A program made the position numbers and the translations under genes. From the NCBI GenBank assembly GCA_963966185.1, contig CAWZYM010000327.1:691001-755000 (forward strand): a stretch of DNA of 64,000 nucleotides, given 5' to 3'. The notes beneath the pieces were generated by a model. The model saw only the letters and a list, made by a program, of their open reading frames with translations, searched no databases and had not been told where the DNA came from. Of the stretch, positions 21,363 to 33,692 are shown piece by piece (the stretch's first letter is position 1; each line of letters opens with the position of its first letter). Source of the DNA: Rhabditoides inermis (lineage: Eukaryota; Nematoda; Chromadorea; Rhabditida; Rhabditidae).

Positions 21363-21401
21363 TGACGTCACTCTCGCGGGTTTTGCGCGAGAGTGACGTC
21401 A
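21363..21401. promoter_or_regulatory. Perfect hairpin with a CRE (TGACGTCA) at each foot
   Basis: TGACGTCACTCTCGCG pairs with CGCGAGAGTGACGTCA around a 7-nt loop. Each arm carries the full CRE/ATF palindrome. Also present at 43020-43058 and 52163-52201. Could be a transcription-factor or replication site; no test possible here. Confidence 0.55.
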
Positions 21402-21629
21402 ATACGGCACATTCTACGTGGCTAGCGTAGCATGCGTCGCGAACGCATACGGGAGAGAGAGAGAGACACTAAAGGTATGTATGTGTTTTGAGTGTAATTT
21501 ATACAATGTTTATATTGTACGTATTGTAGTGTCGCTGCGGTTGGGCGGAGCCGGCTGCTTCGCGAAAGGAGAAGAAAAAATGAAATAAATTCAACCAAAT
21601 TTTATTTGTTTTCATAAATAAACAATTAT

Positions 21630-22199
21630 TCAAGCAATGCGAATATACACCTTTTCGTTAGAATCGATAAACAGGGGGATGCACGCCAGCTTCCTTAGAG
21701 TGTTTGTCTTCTCGATTGTGCGGTGCGCGGAGACGGTGTCGGCTCTCTTCTTCTGGCGCAGCGCCTTGCGGGCTGCCGCGGCCTGGCAGACGCGGCAAGT
21801 CTGCACAGCCACGTCCTTCTTCTCGACTGCCTGCTCATTCATAGTCTCGTACTCTTGTGTGTTATCACACATCACGAGATTTCCGGCATCCATTCGCGCA
21901 TTCTCCTCGTTCTCGACGGTAGCCTCCTCATTCTCCTCCTCCTCGTCCTCCTCGATCTCCTGATCCTCCTCCTCCTCCTCCTCCTCCTTCGACTCCGGCT
22001 CCTGCTCCTCTTGCTCCTGATCCTCATTCTCCTGCACCTTCTGCACCTTCTCCTCCTGCTCCTCCTCCTCCTCCTCATGCTTTACCGTAACCGAGGGCTC
22101 GTCAAAAACTGGCGTCTCTCCGACAGGGTTGCTCTCGAGAGAGGCGACCACGCTCTCGTCGGAGGGAGAAGTGGTAAGCTGGTTCGAGATAAAGAACAT
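21630..22199 (-). CDS. Acidic Polinton protein of unknown function, 189 aa
   Basis: Start chosen at the ATG at 22199 (MFFISNQL), 28 bp after the protease stop. Upstream in-frame sequence overlaps the protease and is unlikely. After about 40 residues comes a roughly 70-residue Glu-rich region, then a more ordinary C-terminus with one CxxC (CRVCQ), a basic stretch and the ending KVYIRIA. No known domain is recognised. Three quarters of the gene lies inside the terminal inverted repeat, so a 5'-truncated copy is present at the other end (51575-51934). The Glu-rich part differs there by a deletion of about 66 bp. Last gene of the minus-strand Polinton series. Confidence 0.7.
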   Translation of the reverse strand: MFFISNQLTTSPSDESVVASLESNPVGETPVFDEPSVTVKHEEEEEEQEEKVQKVQENEDQEQEEQEPESKEEEEEEEDQEIEEDEEEENEEATVENEENARMDAGNLVMCDNTQEYETMNEQAVEKKDVAVQTCRVCQAAAARKALRQKKRADTVSAHRTIEKTNTLRKLACIPLFIDSNEKVYIRIA

Positions 22200-22227
22200 G
22201 ATTCGGCAAATGTAAATCAGACAATGA

Positions 22228-22704
22228 CTAGTGGAGGTGTGAAGGGCAGCACACGGCCAAATGTTTTGCCACCCTCTCACAGACTTTCTTGTCGTTTTCG
22301 ACGCATTTGGCAGCATTGAATGTGTTAATGATAGATGCGAAATAATACCCGCGAGAGCGCATCATTATAAAGAAAACTGCGTAATAACCGCAAACATCGC
22401 TTAGCGCATGCTGATACTGTACAGTGTTTCGACGACACTTTTTAAATTTTAGCAAATACTCGTCTATCGTAGGCTCGGCGGGCGCTCCAGTTGAATCAAA
22501 ATAATCACACGAGCCTCGCTTATTGATAAAAATCGCAACCCAATGTCTTCCAGGCATACTAGAATCGTCCAAATTTAGCACGATTCCGTTGTCTCTCCCC
22601 TCTACTAAACGAGGAATCCTATCGCAAGGACGTGTTCCACGATACACACGACGGCTATGTGCACACCTTGATAACATTTTATCAATATCACCGGTTGATA
22701 ACAT
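22228..22704 (-). CDS. PRO: Polinton adenain-like cysteine protease (PRO), 158 aa
   Basis: The protein has the adenovirus-protease pattern: GRHWVAIFI with the catalytic His, an acidic residue in DYFDSTGAP, and SDVCGYYAVFF with the catalytic Cys. Length fits the family. Start taken at ATG 22704; an in-frame GTG lies three codons upstream. In adenoviruses and Polintons the enzyme is thought to mature capsid proteins. It lies 23 bp after the small membrane-protein gene and 28 bp before the acidic-protein gene, all on the minus strand. No damage is visible. Identical second copy at 43885-44361. Confidence 0.88.
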   Translation of the reverse strand: MLSTGDIDKMLSRCAHSRRVYRGTRPCDRIPRLVEGRDNGIVLNLDDSSMPGRHWVAIFINKRGSCDYFDSTGAPAEPTIDEYLLKFKKCRRNTVQYQHALSDVCGYYAVFFIMMRSRGYYFASIINTFNAAKCVENDKKVCERVAKHLAVCCPSHLH

Positions 22705-22727
22705 TACACACACTCAAATGACCGTCA

Positions 22728-23212
22728 TTAAACCTCAACCTCGAGAGCTTCGAGCGGGTATGCCTCGCTTCCGTACTTGTACACTGGAGCGTACGGGTAC
22801 TCGAGGATCATGTTGTGCTTTTGATAGTAGTAATCCTGTAACGTGGACGACTAATTTATACAGCAGATACAGCTGTACTGCTTACCCGCATAGACATCGT
22901 GACGCCGTCGTACGGAGTGAACATGTGCCCGTCGGCGGCAATCATCGATACGTCTGCGCTCATCCTACATTTTATCTCACTCATACGTACCGTTTCGCAC
23001 ACTCACTTGTAGCGCGAGGCGCTGGTGAAGCGGAGCACAACCCCGTCCGACACGTACTTGCTGACAGGCGTGTGCGAGGTGCGGAGAGTGGCGCCGGCGA
23101 GCGCGCGCGATAGGGCGGAGCAGTCCGGCGACTCGGACAAGTCAATGTTGTAGCGCAGATACAGTGCAACAGGGAGGCTGACCCACATGACGACGCAACC
23201 GGCAATAGTCAC
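22728..23212 (-). CDS. Small spliced Polinton membrane protein, three exons
   Basis: Three exons join in one frame: 23007 up to 23188 or 23212, then 22886-22964, then 22728-22835. Introns of 42 and 50 nt have GT-AG ends (GTGAGT...TGTAG, GTAAGC...TTACAG). A hydrophobic segment at the N-terminus (about 20 residues) is followed by a soluble domain ending in a Tyr-rich exon (YYYQKHN, YPYAPVYKYG). The first ATG in frame is at 23188 (about 122 aa). The frame is open further upstream without an ATG, so a more 5' exon is possible. It lies between capsid and protease genes, a usual place for small Polinton virion proteins. Function unknown. Confidence 0.55.
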
Positions 23213-23286
23213 AATGAGACAAAATTGGAGGGTATATATAATTTATGCGGGCGTGGTGATCTGATTAAAAAAAAACAACAACAAAA

Positions 23287-24406
23287 TTACTGATAAGCGT
23301 GCGAAACGTTTCTAAACTGATCAATTGTATACAATCCGTCAAATTCGCAATATGCAAGCATTTGATAGCCTGTCGCCGGAGTCTTCTTGGCGAATTTGAT
23401 TTTTATCTGAGTAGTTCCGGTGCTAATCAATTCGAATCCTTGATCGTGGTCCGCGGCGGCGAGATTGAAAGCAAAGAACGTCTTGCCCTGAGCAAACTCC
23501 TTGTACGACACCGAGGGGGTGTGGCTGCTGCCAATGTTGCCGATACTCTCGTAGAACAGCGTGAACAGTTGCGCGTAGCGCGAGTTTTCAAAATCGATGG
23601 CGAGCGGTTGAGACGGGTAGAGCCGGCCTCCCGCGTCGATAGCAATTTCGCTCACGTTTGCGTTTACAAAATTGAAAGGGCTACTGTCGAGAGCGCTCTG
23701 GTACGCCGCGTCCTTTACAAAGCACACAATTATTCTTCGTGGGATGACGTTGGTGAATAGGGTTGAGAATGGGATGTCGTGACGATCTGGCGGAACAGCG
23801 ATAATCTTGATCTGCGATCTCTTGTAGGGGTACTTGGCCGGATGTTGCAGCAACATTTTCTCAATCGCCAGGTTCGCCGACGCGACCACCTCGACAGTTT
23901 TGACCATGAGACTCATAGACACCACGCTCACAGACAGCCCGTCTGGCAATGAGGCATCGTGTGATTCCAGCACAAACGTGTCAGTGTTTCTATAGAATGT
24001 GATACGCATATCTACGTGAGGAATCATCAGACGCGACACGAGCATAGGGTCAATGTGGACGGGTGTCACCAAATCAATCTCTCCGCTCTTTAGCATTTTA
24101 ACGCGCGTCAGGTATCCGGTATTGCTATCGCTATCCATGTCGCCAGTGTCATCAAAATAGCCGGAAGCCTGTAGCAGACTGCGCTTCTCCTGCTCGCCAT
24201 TGTTCAGGAACATTTCGATAAACGACTTGTACGCGTAATGCGGACAGTCGTAAATTTCAGTGTTGTTGATTTCGAGCTTGGCGTGCGAAAAGAAGGTGGC
24301 ACCAACGTAGTTGATGAACGCGACATTGGGAGGAGTAGTAGTGGAAGCCTTTTTCGAGTCGCGATTGAGTTTCAGACGCATACACACGTATGAGCGTGCT
24401 AGATCC
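23287..24406 (-). pseudogene. MCP: Polinton major capsid protein, C-terminal part, cut by the duplication junction
   Basis: Same as 44945-46064 in the complete gene. The 5' end is lost at 24406/24407, where the sequence switches to the Gypsy pol tail in opposite orientation. The frame stays open across the junction by chance, giving an artificial fusion up to 24642. See the complete copy for domain details. Confidence 0.9.
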
Positions 24407-25366
24407 ATGCTGGTGGACGACAACGTGGCGGAGCAGATGCTGGAGGAGGAGATGGACCTCACCACCGAGTCCTCTCCTTCCGACATGATATCCTTGCCCG
24501 GAGTCCCACTGCTCTCGCAGGTTCCTGAACCGCCCCACCCGCGGCCGTCGGCTACTGCCCAGGCAGAAAGTGACGCGCCGGCGGAGGGTGAGACTGCTGC
24601 CGAGGTCAAGGACAATGACCCCGTGGAGCCGGCCACCACCATGGCGGACCCGGGAGAGTCTACTGTCGTCTCTGTCGGGCCTGTTTCTTCTCAGGGAGCC
24701 GCTGATCCCGCGCCGCGCCTTAAACGGTGGGCACGGAGGAAGTTGCGCCTCAAAGAGGAGAAGGCTCGAAAGAGAATGACGGAGCAGGCCAACGCTCCTA
24801 CCGCCGCACCCGACGCCGACACTCCAACTGCTGCCATGCCGCCTATCGCCAAGAAGACCAAGAGGACGAAGAAGCGCCCTGCACCTGAGACGACTGCTGC
24901 TGCTGCGACTGCCGCCGCGACCACCGCCGCTGCTGTGTTCTGCGCCAAGCTGAGTCGCCGCGACGAGGAGGAGCTGCGCGTCCTCCACGAGTGGAAGGCT
25001 CGTCTGGAGGATCTCATGTACCTTACAGAAAAGCAGATTCGTGAGATCTCCGCGGGAGCTCCGCTACGGCAGATTGGGGGAGGAGGAGACGCGATAGGGT
25101 CGTGCCCCTGCGGCAACGATGGACACAGCTTCGACGCGTGCAGCTTCCTGCCTACCGGCAAGGAGAGACGGGCAGTGTTTGCGAGCTGCCGAGGCATGTG
25201 CATTGCGTGCGGAATCCCGCACCCGGGAACGTGCAAGAAAAGGAGCAGGTGCAAGTATTGCCACGGGCCGCACTTGGACGCCTTTTGCGACATGCCGGAC
25301 GAGCGTCACATCCTCAGCACTGTCTTCAGAGACAAGATGGCGAAGTTCAAGAAAATGATTGTGTAA
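24407..25366 (+). pseudogene. pol: Ty3/Gypsy pol C-terminal tail, second copy, 5' truncated
   Basis: Identical to 2754-3713. It lacks RT, RNase H and integrase. An in-frame ATG from antisense capsid sequence (24311) opens a chimeric frame, which I regard as accidental. The first own Met is at the junction itself (24407). Confidence 0.9.
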
Positions 25367-25437
25367 TTCATATTGTTTATGTGTGATTCATATTATATGC
25401 TTGTACAGGCGGGACGCCTCTTTTTATGTAAGGGGGA

Positions 25438-25588
25438 TGTCGTATATTGATGGGTGACCCCGCCCCTTTGAGTCTTTGAGTGCCCCAGTCTTGCCATGTT
25501 TCTCGTGTAATAAAGTGCCTTTGGACAGTCTGTCTTGGATTGGATTCGGGGCCAAACACTGAAGAGGGAACTCCTGGAAACCATAACA
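25438..25588 (+). repeat. Second copy of the candidate Gypsy 3' LTR, with polypurine tract at 25430-25437
   Basis: Duplicate of 3785-3935 at +21653. Confidence 0.5.
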
Positions 25589-25712
25589 TGAAAAAATAGT
25601 GATTGCGATGATTGTTCAATATGGTGTTATGTGTTTTTGTAGTTACTTTGGTCCCTCGATAACACATTTTTTGGTTTGTGAAAGTCACGTTGATTATTTT
25701 CCCAGTGCAAAC

Positions 25713-27001
25713 GTAAGAGAGGGAAGAAAAGAAGATCAGTTAAAGGAAATCAAAATATTCGTCATATCACTGACATTATCGATGAAATTAAAAAGCTGGA
25801 AAGATCGAAACTGTACATATTTTATAGATCATTAAATAAACATAATTTGAACAGTTTAATTGATTTTATAACAGACGATATTGCATTTTCATCGCTAGAT
25901 AAACACGATAGGTACAAGGTGTTCGCTGTTTCTTGTAAATACTACCAGAAGCTACAATCTCAACATTTTGATGAAAAAAGAGAATTTAAACTACAGTTTT
26001 ATGGACAATTCATGGATAATGTGAACGTTAGCAAAATAATAAATCGTGAAATAAATAGGCATGTTAAGTTTGATGTCCCTGATCTGCTTCAAACTAGAAT
26101 AATCTATAATTATGACTTACCAATTACCAGTTTCATATGTAATTACAATAAAGTTTTGAAAAAACATAACTGAACTGGAGATAAATGAAATCTTGAAGTC
26201 GTCTTGTAGATGTGAAACATTGTACTCTCAATTTTGTGACAGTCACCATAAACATGTTGTTACTGGAAATTTGAAAATTATACAAAATCAAGAACTACGA
26301 GATTTAATGTTAAAAGGCGCTAAGTACAGAATACAGAAAAATGTCAATATTGAACAATGTAGGTCAGAAATTATTGATTCGGTTAAGTCACACATGTTAT
26401 TTCAAAAAATAAATACATGATTTCGAATGATTCACTAGAACTCGCATTTACAAATATAGTGAAATTAATCGAGAAACGACTGAATGCCAAATTTATGTTG
26501 CCATCTATTAGTTACGACTATTACCACCAACTCAAACAAATACAAAAAAAATCGTGATAACGTGTATTGATAAAGCTTCAGGAAACTTTTCTTTGATCTT
26601 TTGAAAAAATTATACTTGACCATCTTGAATAACGAACTTGGAGTAGGATCTTCAATTCCAAATCAAACATACACCCCCTACACTGCAGAAACAGAAGACT
26701 CTATCATAAACCGACACGTAACCACAACTAAGTATAGCTGCAAACAAGAAATTGACAGCAATAATGCTGTGTTACCTAAAATTTATGCAATTCCAAAAAT
26801 GCACAAGAATCCCATAAAATTCAGATTCATCACTGGTGCCTTCACTAGTAGTCTCAAACCACTTTCTATCGAATTACGCAAGGTATTATCGTTCTTAAAA
26901 ACACATTTCATGAACATTTGTAAAGCAACAGAAGCTAGGACGAAAACTAATTATTACTAGTCTATTAGTAATAGTCTACAAGTAACACAGGCTTTAAATT
27001 A
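25713..27001 (+). pseudogene. Penelope-like RT N-terminal part, second copy
   Basis: Duplicate of 4060-5348 at +21653 with the same frameshifts, so both copies share one damaged ancestor. Confidence 0.7.
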
Positions 27002-27305
27002 GGGGCGGCGCGCAGCGGCGCCCGTTTGTTTTGAGCTGTGACGCGCGCAACACGCCACTCCCAAGGCACACACGATTTCTCTATTCTAATACAATATACT
27101 TAATTAGTGTGCGTTATTTGTTAGAATATCACTTTGTAAGACCTATGAGTATGATTCGTGAAACCAATATCGGTTGCGGCATCCAAAAACCGCCCTCTCT
27201 TGCTCTCTCCCGCTTTGCCACTAAACGTGTTTACGACGGCGGCGGCGGCGGCGGCGGCGACGACGGTGTGCATCACGTAAGCTCCGCCCACTGCACTTTG
27301 CGCTC

Positions 27306-27428
27306 ATTGGTCGCTCGGCTCTCTTGCGTGCGCACTCTGATTGGCTGAGCGCATGCCCCGCCCTTCGTTCACCCACTCTCGTGTCGGCTCGCCGTCCAGG
27401 CCACCGCCCCAGTTTTGGCGCGAAAACT
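27306..27428. promoter_or_regulatory. Second copy of the CCAAT/GC-box/E2F-like cluster
   Basis: Duplicate of 5653-5775. Confidence 0.3.
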
Positions 27429-27654
27429 GTGGGGGGAGGGGAGTGTGCGGAGCGGAGTGAGTGGGTAAGAGAGAGAGACGCGAAATAGCGCGTGTCAATG
27501 AGAGACTGGCATTGGCAGGCGCACGAGCGATTCGACAAAGCAGTGCGTTTCCATATTCAGTATACGTTTTCTAAAGTTTCGAATATGTATACATAACATG
27601 TTCGGCACATCAACCTGAAAAACAATTTCTTCGAAATTTGAGAAAAGGACATCC

Positions 27655-28032
27655 ATTCTCTTTCGAAAAGTACACGAGTAAAGAGGAGTGGTTTGTTTTG
27701 ATCTAATTCAACAAAAGCACATGCATAAAATCTCTTCGCAGCTGACTAAAATTTCAAAACAAACCTGCTCTTTCTGATCGATGAAAAATATAGTATGCAC
27801 TATAATCGTGTCATACATTTTGGTGCAAGTTACTTGTTGGGATTAACAGTATCCTGAATACCTGAACTCAACATGCTAACAAGAAAACAATTAGAGTTTT
27901 AAAACATCGTTCGAAAGAGCAGGTTTGTTTTGAAATTTTAGTCAGCTGCGAAGAGATTTTATGCATGTGCTTTTGTTGAATTAGATCAAAACAAACCACT
28001 CCTCTTTACTCGTGTACTTTTCGAAAGAGAAT
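27655..28032. mobile_element. Second copy of the 378-bp foldback element
   Basis: Duplicate of 6002-6379. Confidence 0.7.
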
Positions 28033-28123
28033 AGTGTTAATAGTTGGGAAAACAAATGTCTATATTCAGCGGATTTTAGCAGTCTGTTTACCAACTTGCC
28101 CCATTCTGTGATAATTGATAACG
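28033..28123 (+). pseudogene. Penelope-like RT middle fragment, second copy
   Basis: Duplicate of 6380-6470. Confidence 0.7.
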
Positions 28124-28863
28124 TTAAAGGTAGTGTACCCTCTGAATCAAATATAAAAAATATCACGAATGTATTATCAATGTCTTTTAGAGGTATTTTT
28201 ATGTCGTTTATGGTTGTTTGTGATAAAAAATAATAAAATTAAAAACTATCAAACTTTTATTTTAATCCAACATGATACGCATATTTGCGCAACGTTGTGA
28301 GTTATCATTTTTAACATCATTCAACTACTTACTGCGTTTAGCATATAATTTCCCATCAGCTGTTTTCGCCAGTTTAGTAAAATAAACACATAGTAGAAAT
28401 GTAATATAAAATAAGAATGACATAAGAAACGTTATATAAACACATGCAAATAAATTGTCTTGAATGAAACAGCCGTTAGTGTGGTCAAATTGTGTAACTT
28501 CGTGCAGTTGTGCACACACCCCCGAGCTGATTAAAAGTTATTAGTTTCTTCGATTTCTCACTCCAATATTCAAATATTTTTTTTAAACTAAATTGTTCCA
28601 GAATTAGAGAGGGCGCGCAGCGCCCTCTCTCTTGGGTTAAAATAAGGCTCGCGCCAGAATTTTCAAGTAGCGATATCCAAAGGACATGTTAACAACAATG
28701 TGAAGTCTTCCAATTTATGTTAGGTGGGTGGGTGTCGTTTCCAGTCACGCTAGCTGATAGCTAGCCCTCTGCTGGCGGGCGAGCGCGAGAGCACGCGAGA
28801 GAGCACGCTGTTTGGAGAGAGACAGATGTACTTTGGTGGCTGCGATCAGTAGAAATTTAGTAA

Positions 28864-31800
28864 GGGGAGAGAGAAAGAGAGAACGAGAGAACGAGAGAAC
28901 GAGAGAACGAGAGAACGAGAGAACGAGAGAACGATATAACGAGAGAAAAGGAGAAAAAGAAAAAAGAGAGGAGGGAAGGAGGGAAGGAGAGACGGAGAGA
29001 ACGAGAGAACGAGAGAACGAGAGAAGGATAGAAAGAGAGAACGAGAGAACGAGAGAACCAGAGAAAGAGAGAAAGATATAAAAAGAGAACGAGAGAGCTA
29101 GAGAACGAGAGAAAGAGAGAAAGGGAGAAGGAGGGAAGGAGGGATGGAGAGAAGAAGAGAAGGATAGAAAGAGAGAACGAGAGAACTAGAGAACGAAAGA
29201 AAGAGAGAAAGAGAGAAAGAGAGAAAGAGATAAAGAGAGAACGAGAGAAAGCGAGAACGATATAACGAGAGAATTAGAGAACGAGAGAAAGAGAGAATGG
29301 GAGGAGGAGGGAAGGAGGGAAGGAGAGAAAGAGAGAAAGAGAGAACGAGAAAACGAGAAAACGAGAGAAAGAGAAAACGAGAGAAAGAGAGAACGATATA
29401 ACGAGAGAGCTAGAGAACGAGAGAAAGAGAGAAAGGGAGAAGGAGGGAAGGAGGGATGGAGAGAAGAAGAGAAGGAGAGAAGGAGAGAACTAGAGAAAAA
29501 AGAGAAAGAGAGAAAGAGAGAAAGAGAGAAAGAGAGAAAGAGAGAAATAGAGAACGAGAGAAAGAGAGAAAGAGAGAAGGAGAGAAGGAGGGAAGAAGAG
29601 AAGGAGAGACGGAGAGAACGAGAGAACGAGAGAACGAGAGAACGAGAGAAGGATAGAAAAAGAGAACGAGATAAAGAGAGAACGAGAGAACGAGAGAACG
29701 AGAGAACGAGAAAACGAGAGAAAGAGAGAACAAGAGAAAGAGAGAACGAAAGAAAGAGAGAACGATATAACTAGAGAACAAGAGAACGAGAGAAAGAGAG
29801 AAGGAGGGTGGTAGGAGGGAAGGAGGGAAGAAGAGAAGGAGAGACGGAGAGACGGAGAAAACGAGAGAACGAGAGAACGAGAAACGAGAGAACGAGAGAA
29901 CGAGAGAACGAGAGAACGAGAGAAAGAGAGAAAGAGAGAAAGAGAGAACGAGAGAAAGAGAGAACTGGAGAACTAGAGAAAAAGAGAAAGGGAGAAGGAG
30001 GGAAGGAGGGAAGGAGAGAAGAAGAGAAGGAGACACGCGAGAACGAGAGAACGAGAGAACGAGAGAACGAGAGAACGAGAGAACGAGAGAACGAGAGAAC
30101 GAGAGAAAGAGAAAACGAAATAACGAGAGAACTAGATAACGAGAGAACGAGAGAACGAGAGAACGAGAGAAAGAGAGAAAGAGAGAAAGGGAGAAGGGGG
30201 GAAGGAGGGAAGGAGAGAAGGAGAGACGGAGAGACGGAGAGAACGAGAGAACGAGAGAACGAGAGAACGAGAGAACGAGAGAAAGAGAGAACGAGAGAAA
30301 GAGAGAAAAGAGAGAAAAGAGAGAACGAGAGAAAGAGAGAAAAGAGAGAAAGGGAGAAAGAGAGAACAAGAGAACGAGAGAACGAGAGAACTAGAGAACG
30401 AGAGAAAGAGAGAAAGGGATAACGAGAGAACGAGAGAAAGAGAGAACGAGAGAAAGAGAGAACGAGAGAAAGAGAGAAGGAAAGAAGGAGGGAAGGAAGG
30501 AAGGAGGGAAGGAGAGGAGGAGAGGAGGAGAGAAGGGGAGAAGGAGAGAAGGAGGGAAGGAATGGGAGGAGAGAAGGAGGAAAGGAGAGGAGGAGAGAAG
30601 GAAAGAAGGAGAGAAGGAGGGAAGGAATGGAAGGAGAGAACGAGAGAACGAGAAAATATCGAATAAATTTGAAATGAAAAAAAAACGAGAGAACGAGAGA
30701 ACTAGAGAACGAAAGAAAGAGAGAAAGAGAGAAAGAGATAAAGAGAGAACGAGAGAACGCGAGAACGATATAACGAGAGAATTAGAGAACGAGAGAAAGA
30801 GAGAATGGGAGGAGGAGGGAAGGAGGGAAGGAGAGAAAGAGAGAAAGAGAGAACGAGAAAACGAGAAAACGAGAGAAAGAGAAAACGAGAGAAAGAGAGA
30901 ACGATATAACGAGAGAGCTAGAGAACGAGAGAAAGAGAGAAAGGGAGAAGGAGGGAAGGAGGGATGGAGAGAAGAAGAGAAGGAGAGAAGGAGAGAACTA
31001 GAGAAAAAAGAGAAAGAGAGAAAGAGAGAAAGAGAGAAAGAGAGAAAGAGAGAAAGAGAGAAAGAGAGAAATAGAGAACGAGAGAAAGAGAGAAAGAGAG
31101 AAGGAGAGAAGGAGGGAAGAAGAGAAGGAGAGACGGAGAGAACGAGAGAACGAGAGAACGAGAGAACGAGAGAAGGATAGAAAAAGAGAACGAGATAAAG
31201 AGAGAACGAGAGAACGAGAGAACGAGAGAACGAGAAAACGAGAGAAAGAGAGAACAAGAGAAAGAGAGAACGAAAGAAAGAGAGAACGATATAACTAGAG
31301 AACAAGAGAACGAGAGAAAGAGAGAAGGAGGGTGGTAGGAGGGAAGGAGGGAAGAAGAGAAGGAGAGACGGAGAGACGGAGAAAACGAGAGAACGAGAGA
31401 ACGAGAAACGAGAGAACGAGAGAACGAGAGAACGAGAGAACGAGAGAAAGAGAGAAAGAGAGAAAGAGAGAACGAGAGAAAGAGAGAACTGGAGAACTAG
31501 AGAAAAAGAGAAAGGGAGAAGGAGGGAAGGAGGGAAGGAGAGAAGAAGAAAAGGAGACACGCGAGAACGAGAGAACGAGAGAACGAGAGAACGAGAGAAC
31601 GAGAGAACGAGAGAACGAGAGAACGAGAGAAAGAGAAAACGAAATAACGAGAGAACTAGATAACGAGAGAACGAGAGAACGAGAGAACGAGAGAAAGAGA
31701 GAAAGAGAGAAAGGGAGAAGGGGGGAAGGAGGGAAGGAGAGAAGGAGAGACGGAGAGACGGAGAGAACGAGAGAACGAGAGAACGAGAGAACGAGAGAAC

Positions 31801-32177
31801 GAGAGAAAGAGAGAACGAGAGAAAGAGAGAAAAGAGAGAAAAGAGAGAACGAGAGAAAGAGAGAAAAGAGAGAAAGGGAGAAAGAGAGAACGAGAGAACG
31901 AGAGAACGAGAGAACTAGAGAACGAGAGAAAGAGAGAAAGGGATAACGAGAGAACGAGAGAAAGAGAGAACGAGAGAAAGAGAGAACGAGAGAAAGAGAG
32001 AAGGAAAGAAGGAGGGAAGGAAGGAAGGAGGGAAGGAGAGGAGGAGAGGAGGAGAGAAGGGGAGAAGGAGAGAAGGAGGGAAGGAATGGGAGGAGAGAAG
32101 GAGGAAAGGAGAGGAGGAGAGAAGGAAAGAAGGAGAGAAGGAGGGAAGGAATGGAAGGAGAGAACGAGAGAACGAGA
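28864..32177. repeat. GA-rich satellite, second copy
   Basis: Duplicate of 7211-10524 with the same internal 1,524-bp repeat. Confidence 0.9.
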
Positions 32178-32281
32178 AAATATCGAATAAATTTGAAATG
32201 AAATTGATGAAATAATGAGAGAAGAACATGTTACATGTATGAAGACGAGAGAGAAAATTTCTATGAAATTCAACAAAAGGA

Positions 32282-32784
32282 CATATATTATCTTTTAAAA
32301 GTACTTCCGTAAAAAGTGTTGTTTGTGTTAACCTGATTCAAGAAAAGCGCATGCATATATTATTAATTTTCGAAAAATCAAATCGTAAACACCTGAACAT
32401 GAAAACTAACACAAACTTGCTCTTTCAAAACGTTGAATAATTTTTGAATAATTAATGTTGAATAATTCCATGTTTTATTTTTTTTGACATTTTTATACCT
32501 GAAACATTGAGTCAAACAACATCACGAATAACATTTTATTTTACTGATAAACCATAAATAATAAACCGCAAAAAACACTAAATAAACAAAACAATCGTAT
32601 TATTCTGAATGTTACGTGTAACTATTCTATATTCGTTTGAAAGAGCAAGTTTGTGTTAGTTTTCATGTTCAGGTGTTTACGATTTGATTTTTCGAAAATT
32701 AATAATATATGCATGCGCTTTTCTTGAATCAGGTTAACACAAACAACATTTTTTACGGAAGTACTTTTAAAAGATAATATATGT
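32282..32784. mobile_element. Second copy of the 503-bp foldback element
   Basis: Duplicate of 10629-11131. Confidence 0.7.
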
Positions 32785-32809
32785 TTGCATCATCATAATA
32801 TACTCATTG

Positions 32810-33626
32810 ACAAGGAGTGTCGTTTAGGCCACAGAAGCCGATGGTGACCAAATTGATATCAGAGATACCCTAGGAGGTCACTAGTCGAAAACCGTTTTCA
32901 AATCCACATGACCGGCCATACGTTTCGAGATATTTACGTTTCAAATTTCGGGAGATAAACCGTGTGGATTGCTTTTGCGGTCTGTCACTCCATTCGCGCG
33001 AGCTGTGAAACAGCGGCGGTGACCTAGTGGATAGAGCGGCCGTCTGTCAAGCTGCAGGGTGTGGGTTCGCTCTTCTGATAAGCTTTTCATTCTGCCGACA
33101 CTTTCCGGACTTGTACTTTTTGGTGACAATTAGGCAGTTGGTAGAAAACTCCTATCATCTTCTTTTTTCAAATCGAACGGTCCTATGTCTTGTTGAGAGC
33201 TCATTACAAAATGTTTGCGTTCTTTAGCATTCATTTTCAAAAATTTCGAAAATTATTACCGACGAAGGTTTCCACATGATCCCCTCACCAAGCGTGACTC
33301 CAACCATTCGAACAAAAAAGTAAAAGTCTGGAGAGAATCGGCAAAATGAAAAGCTTATCCGGAGAGCGAACCCACAGCCTGCCGCTTGACAGACAGCCGC
33401 TCTATCCACTAGGCCACCGCCGCTGTTTCACAGCTCGCGCGAATGGAGTGACAGACCGCAAAAGCAATCCGCACGGTTTAGCTTCCAAAATTTGAAACGT
33501 AAATATCTCGAAACGTATGGCCGGTCATGTGGATTTGAAAACGGTTTTCGACTAGTGACCTCCTAGGGTATCTCTGATATCAATTTGGTCACCATCGGCT
33601 TCTGTGGCCTAAACGACACTCCTTGT
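32810..33626. mobile_element. Second copy of the foldback with tRNA-like arms
   Basis: Duplicate of 11157-11973. Confidence 0.75.
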
Positions 33627-33692
33627 GAGTCGTAAACAATGACATGTTGTATCTACACATGCACCCAGATTCAGAGGGTACACTACCTTTAA

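Larger units (their letters stand above)
20434..22109 (+). repeat. Polinton left terminal inverted repeat, first copy
   Basis: Matches the minus strand of 51512-53151 and directly repeats at 42091-43766. The outer end starts GGTGCCGTGGAGTC. From the end inward: a CACGCC/CTCCGCC repeat array (about 20455-20590), a (GA)n tract near 20996, three TTGTTGTACAATGAGG repeats (about 21019-21071), a CRE-containing hairpin (21363-21401), and the 3' three-quarters of the acidic-protein gene. The unclear junction with flanking DNA gives no 6-bp target duplication. Confidence 0.88.
28128..33688. mobile_element. TTAA-flanked element, second copy
   Basis: Duplicate of 6475-12035. TTAA at 28124-28127 and 33689-33692. 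It includes the GA satellite (28864-32177), foldbacks at 32282-32784 and 32810-33626, and the tRNA-like blocks (33014-33073 plus, 33364-33422 minus). Confidence 0.8.

Noticed and set aside
21723..22319. 198-codon Leu-rich plus-strand frame
   Set aside because: It is the antisense of the Glu-rich acidic gene; GAG codons read backwards give Leu.
23299..23760. Plus-strand frame of 153 codons over the capsid gene (and 44882-45418)
   Set aside because: Shadow of the capsid gene on the opposite strand, no family resemblance.
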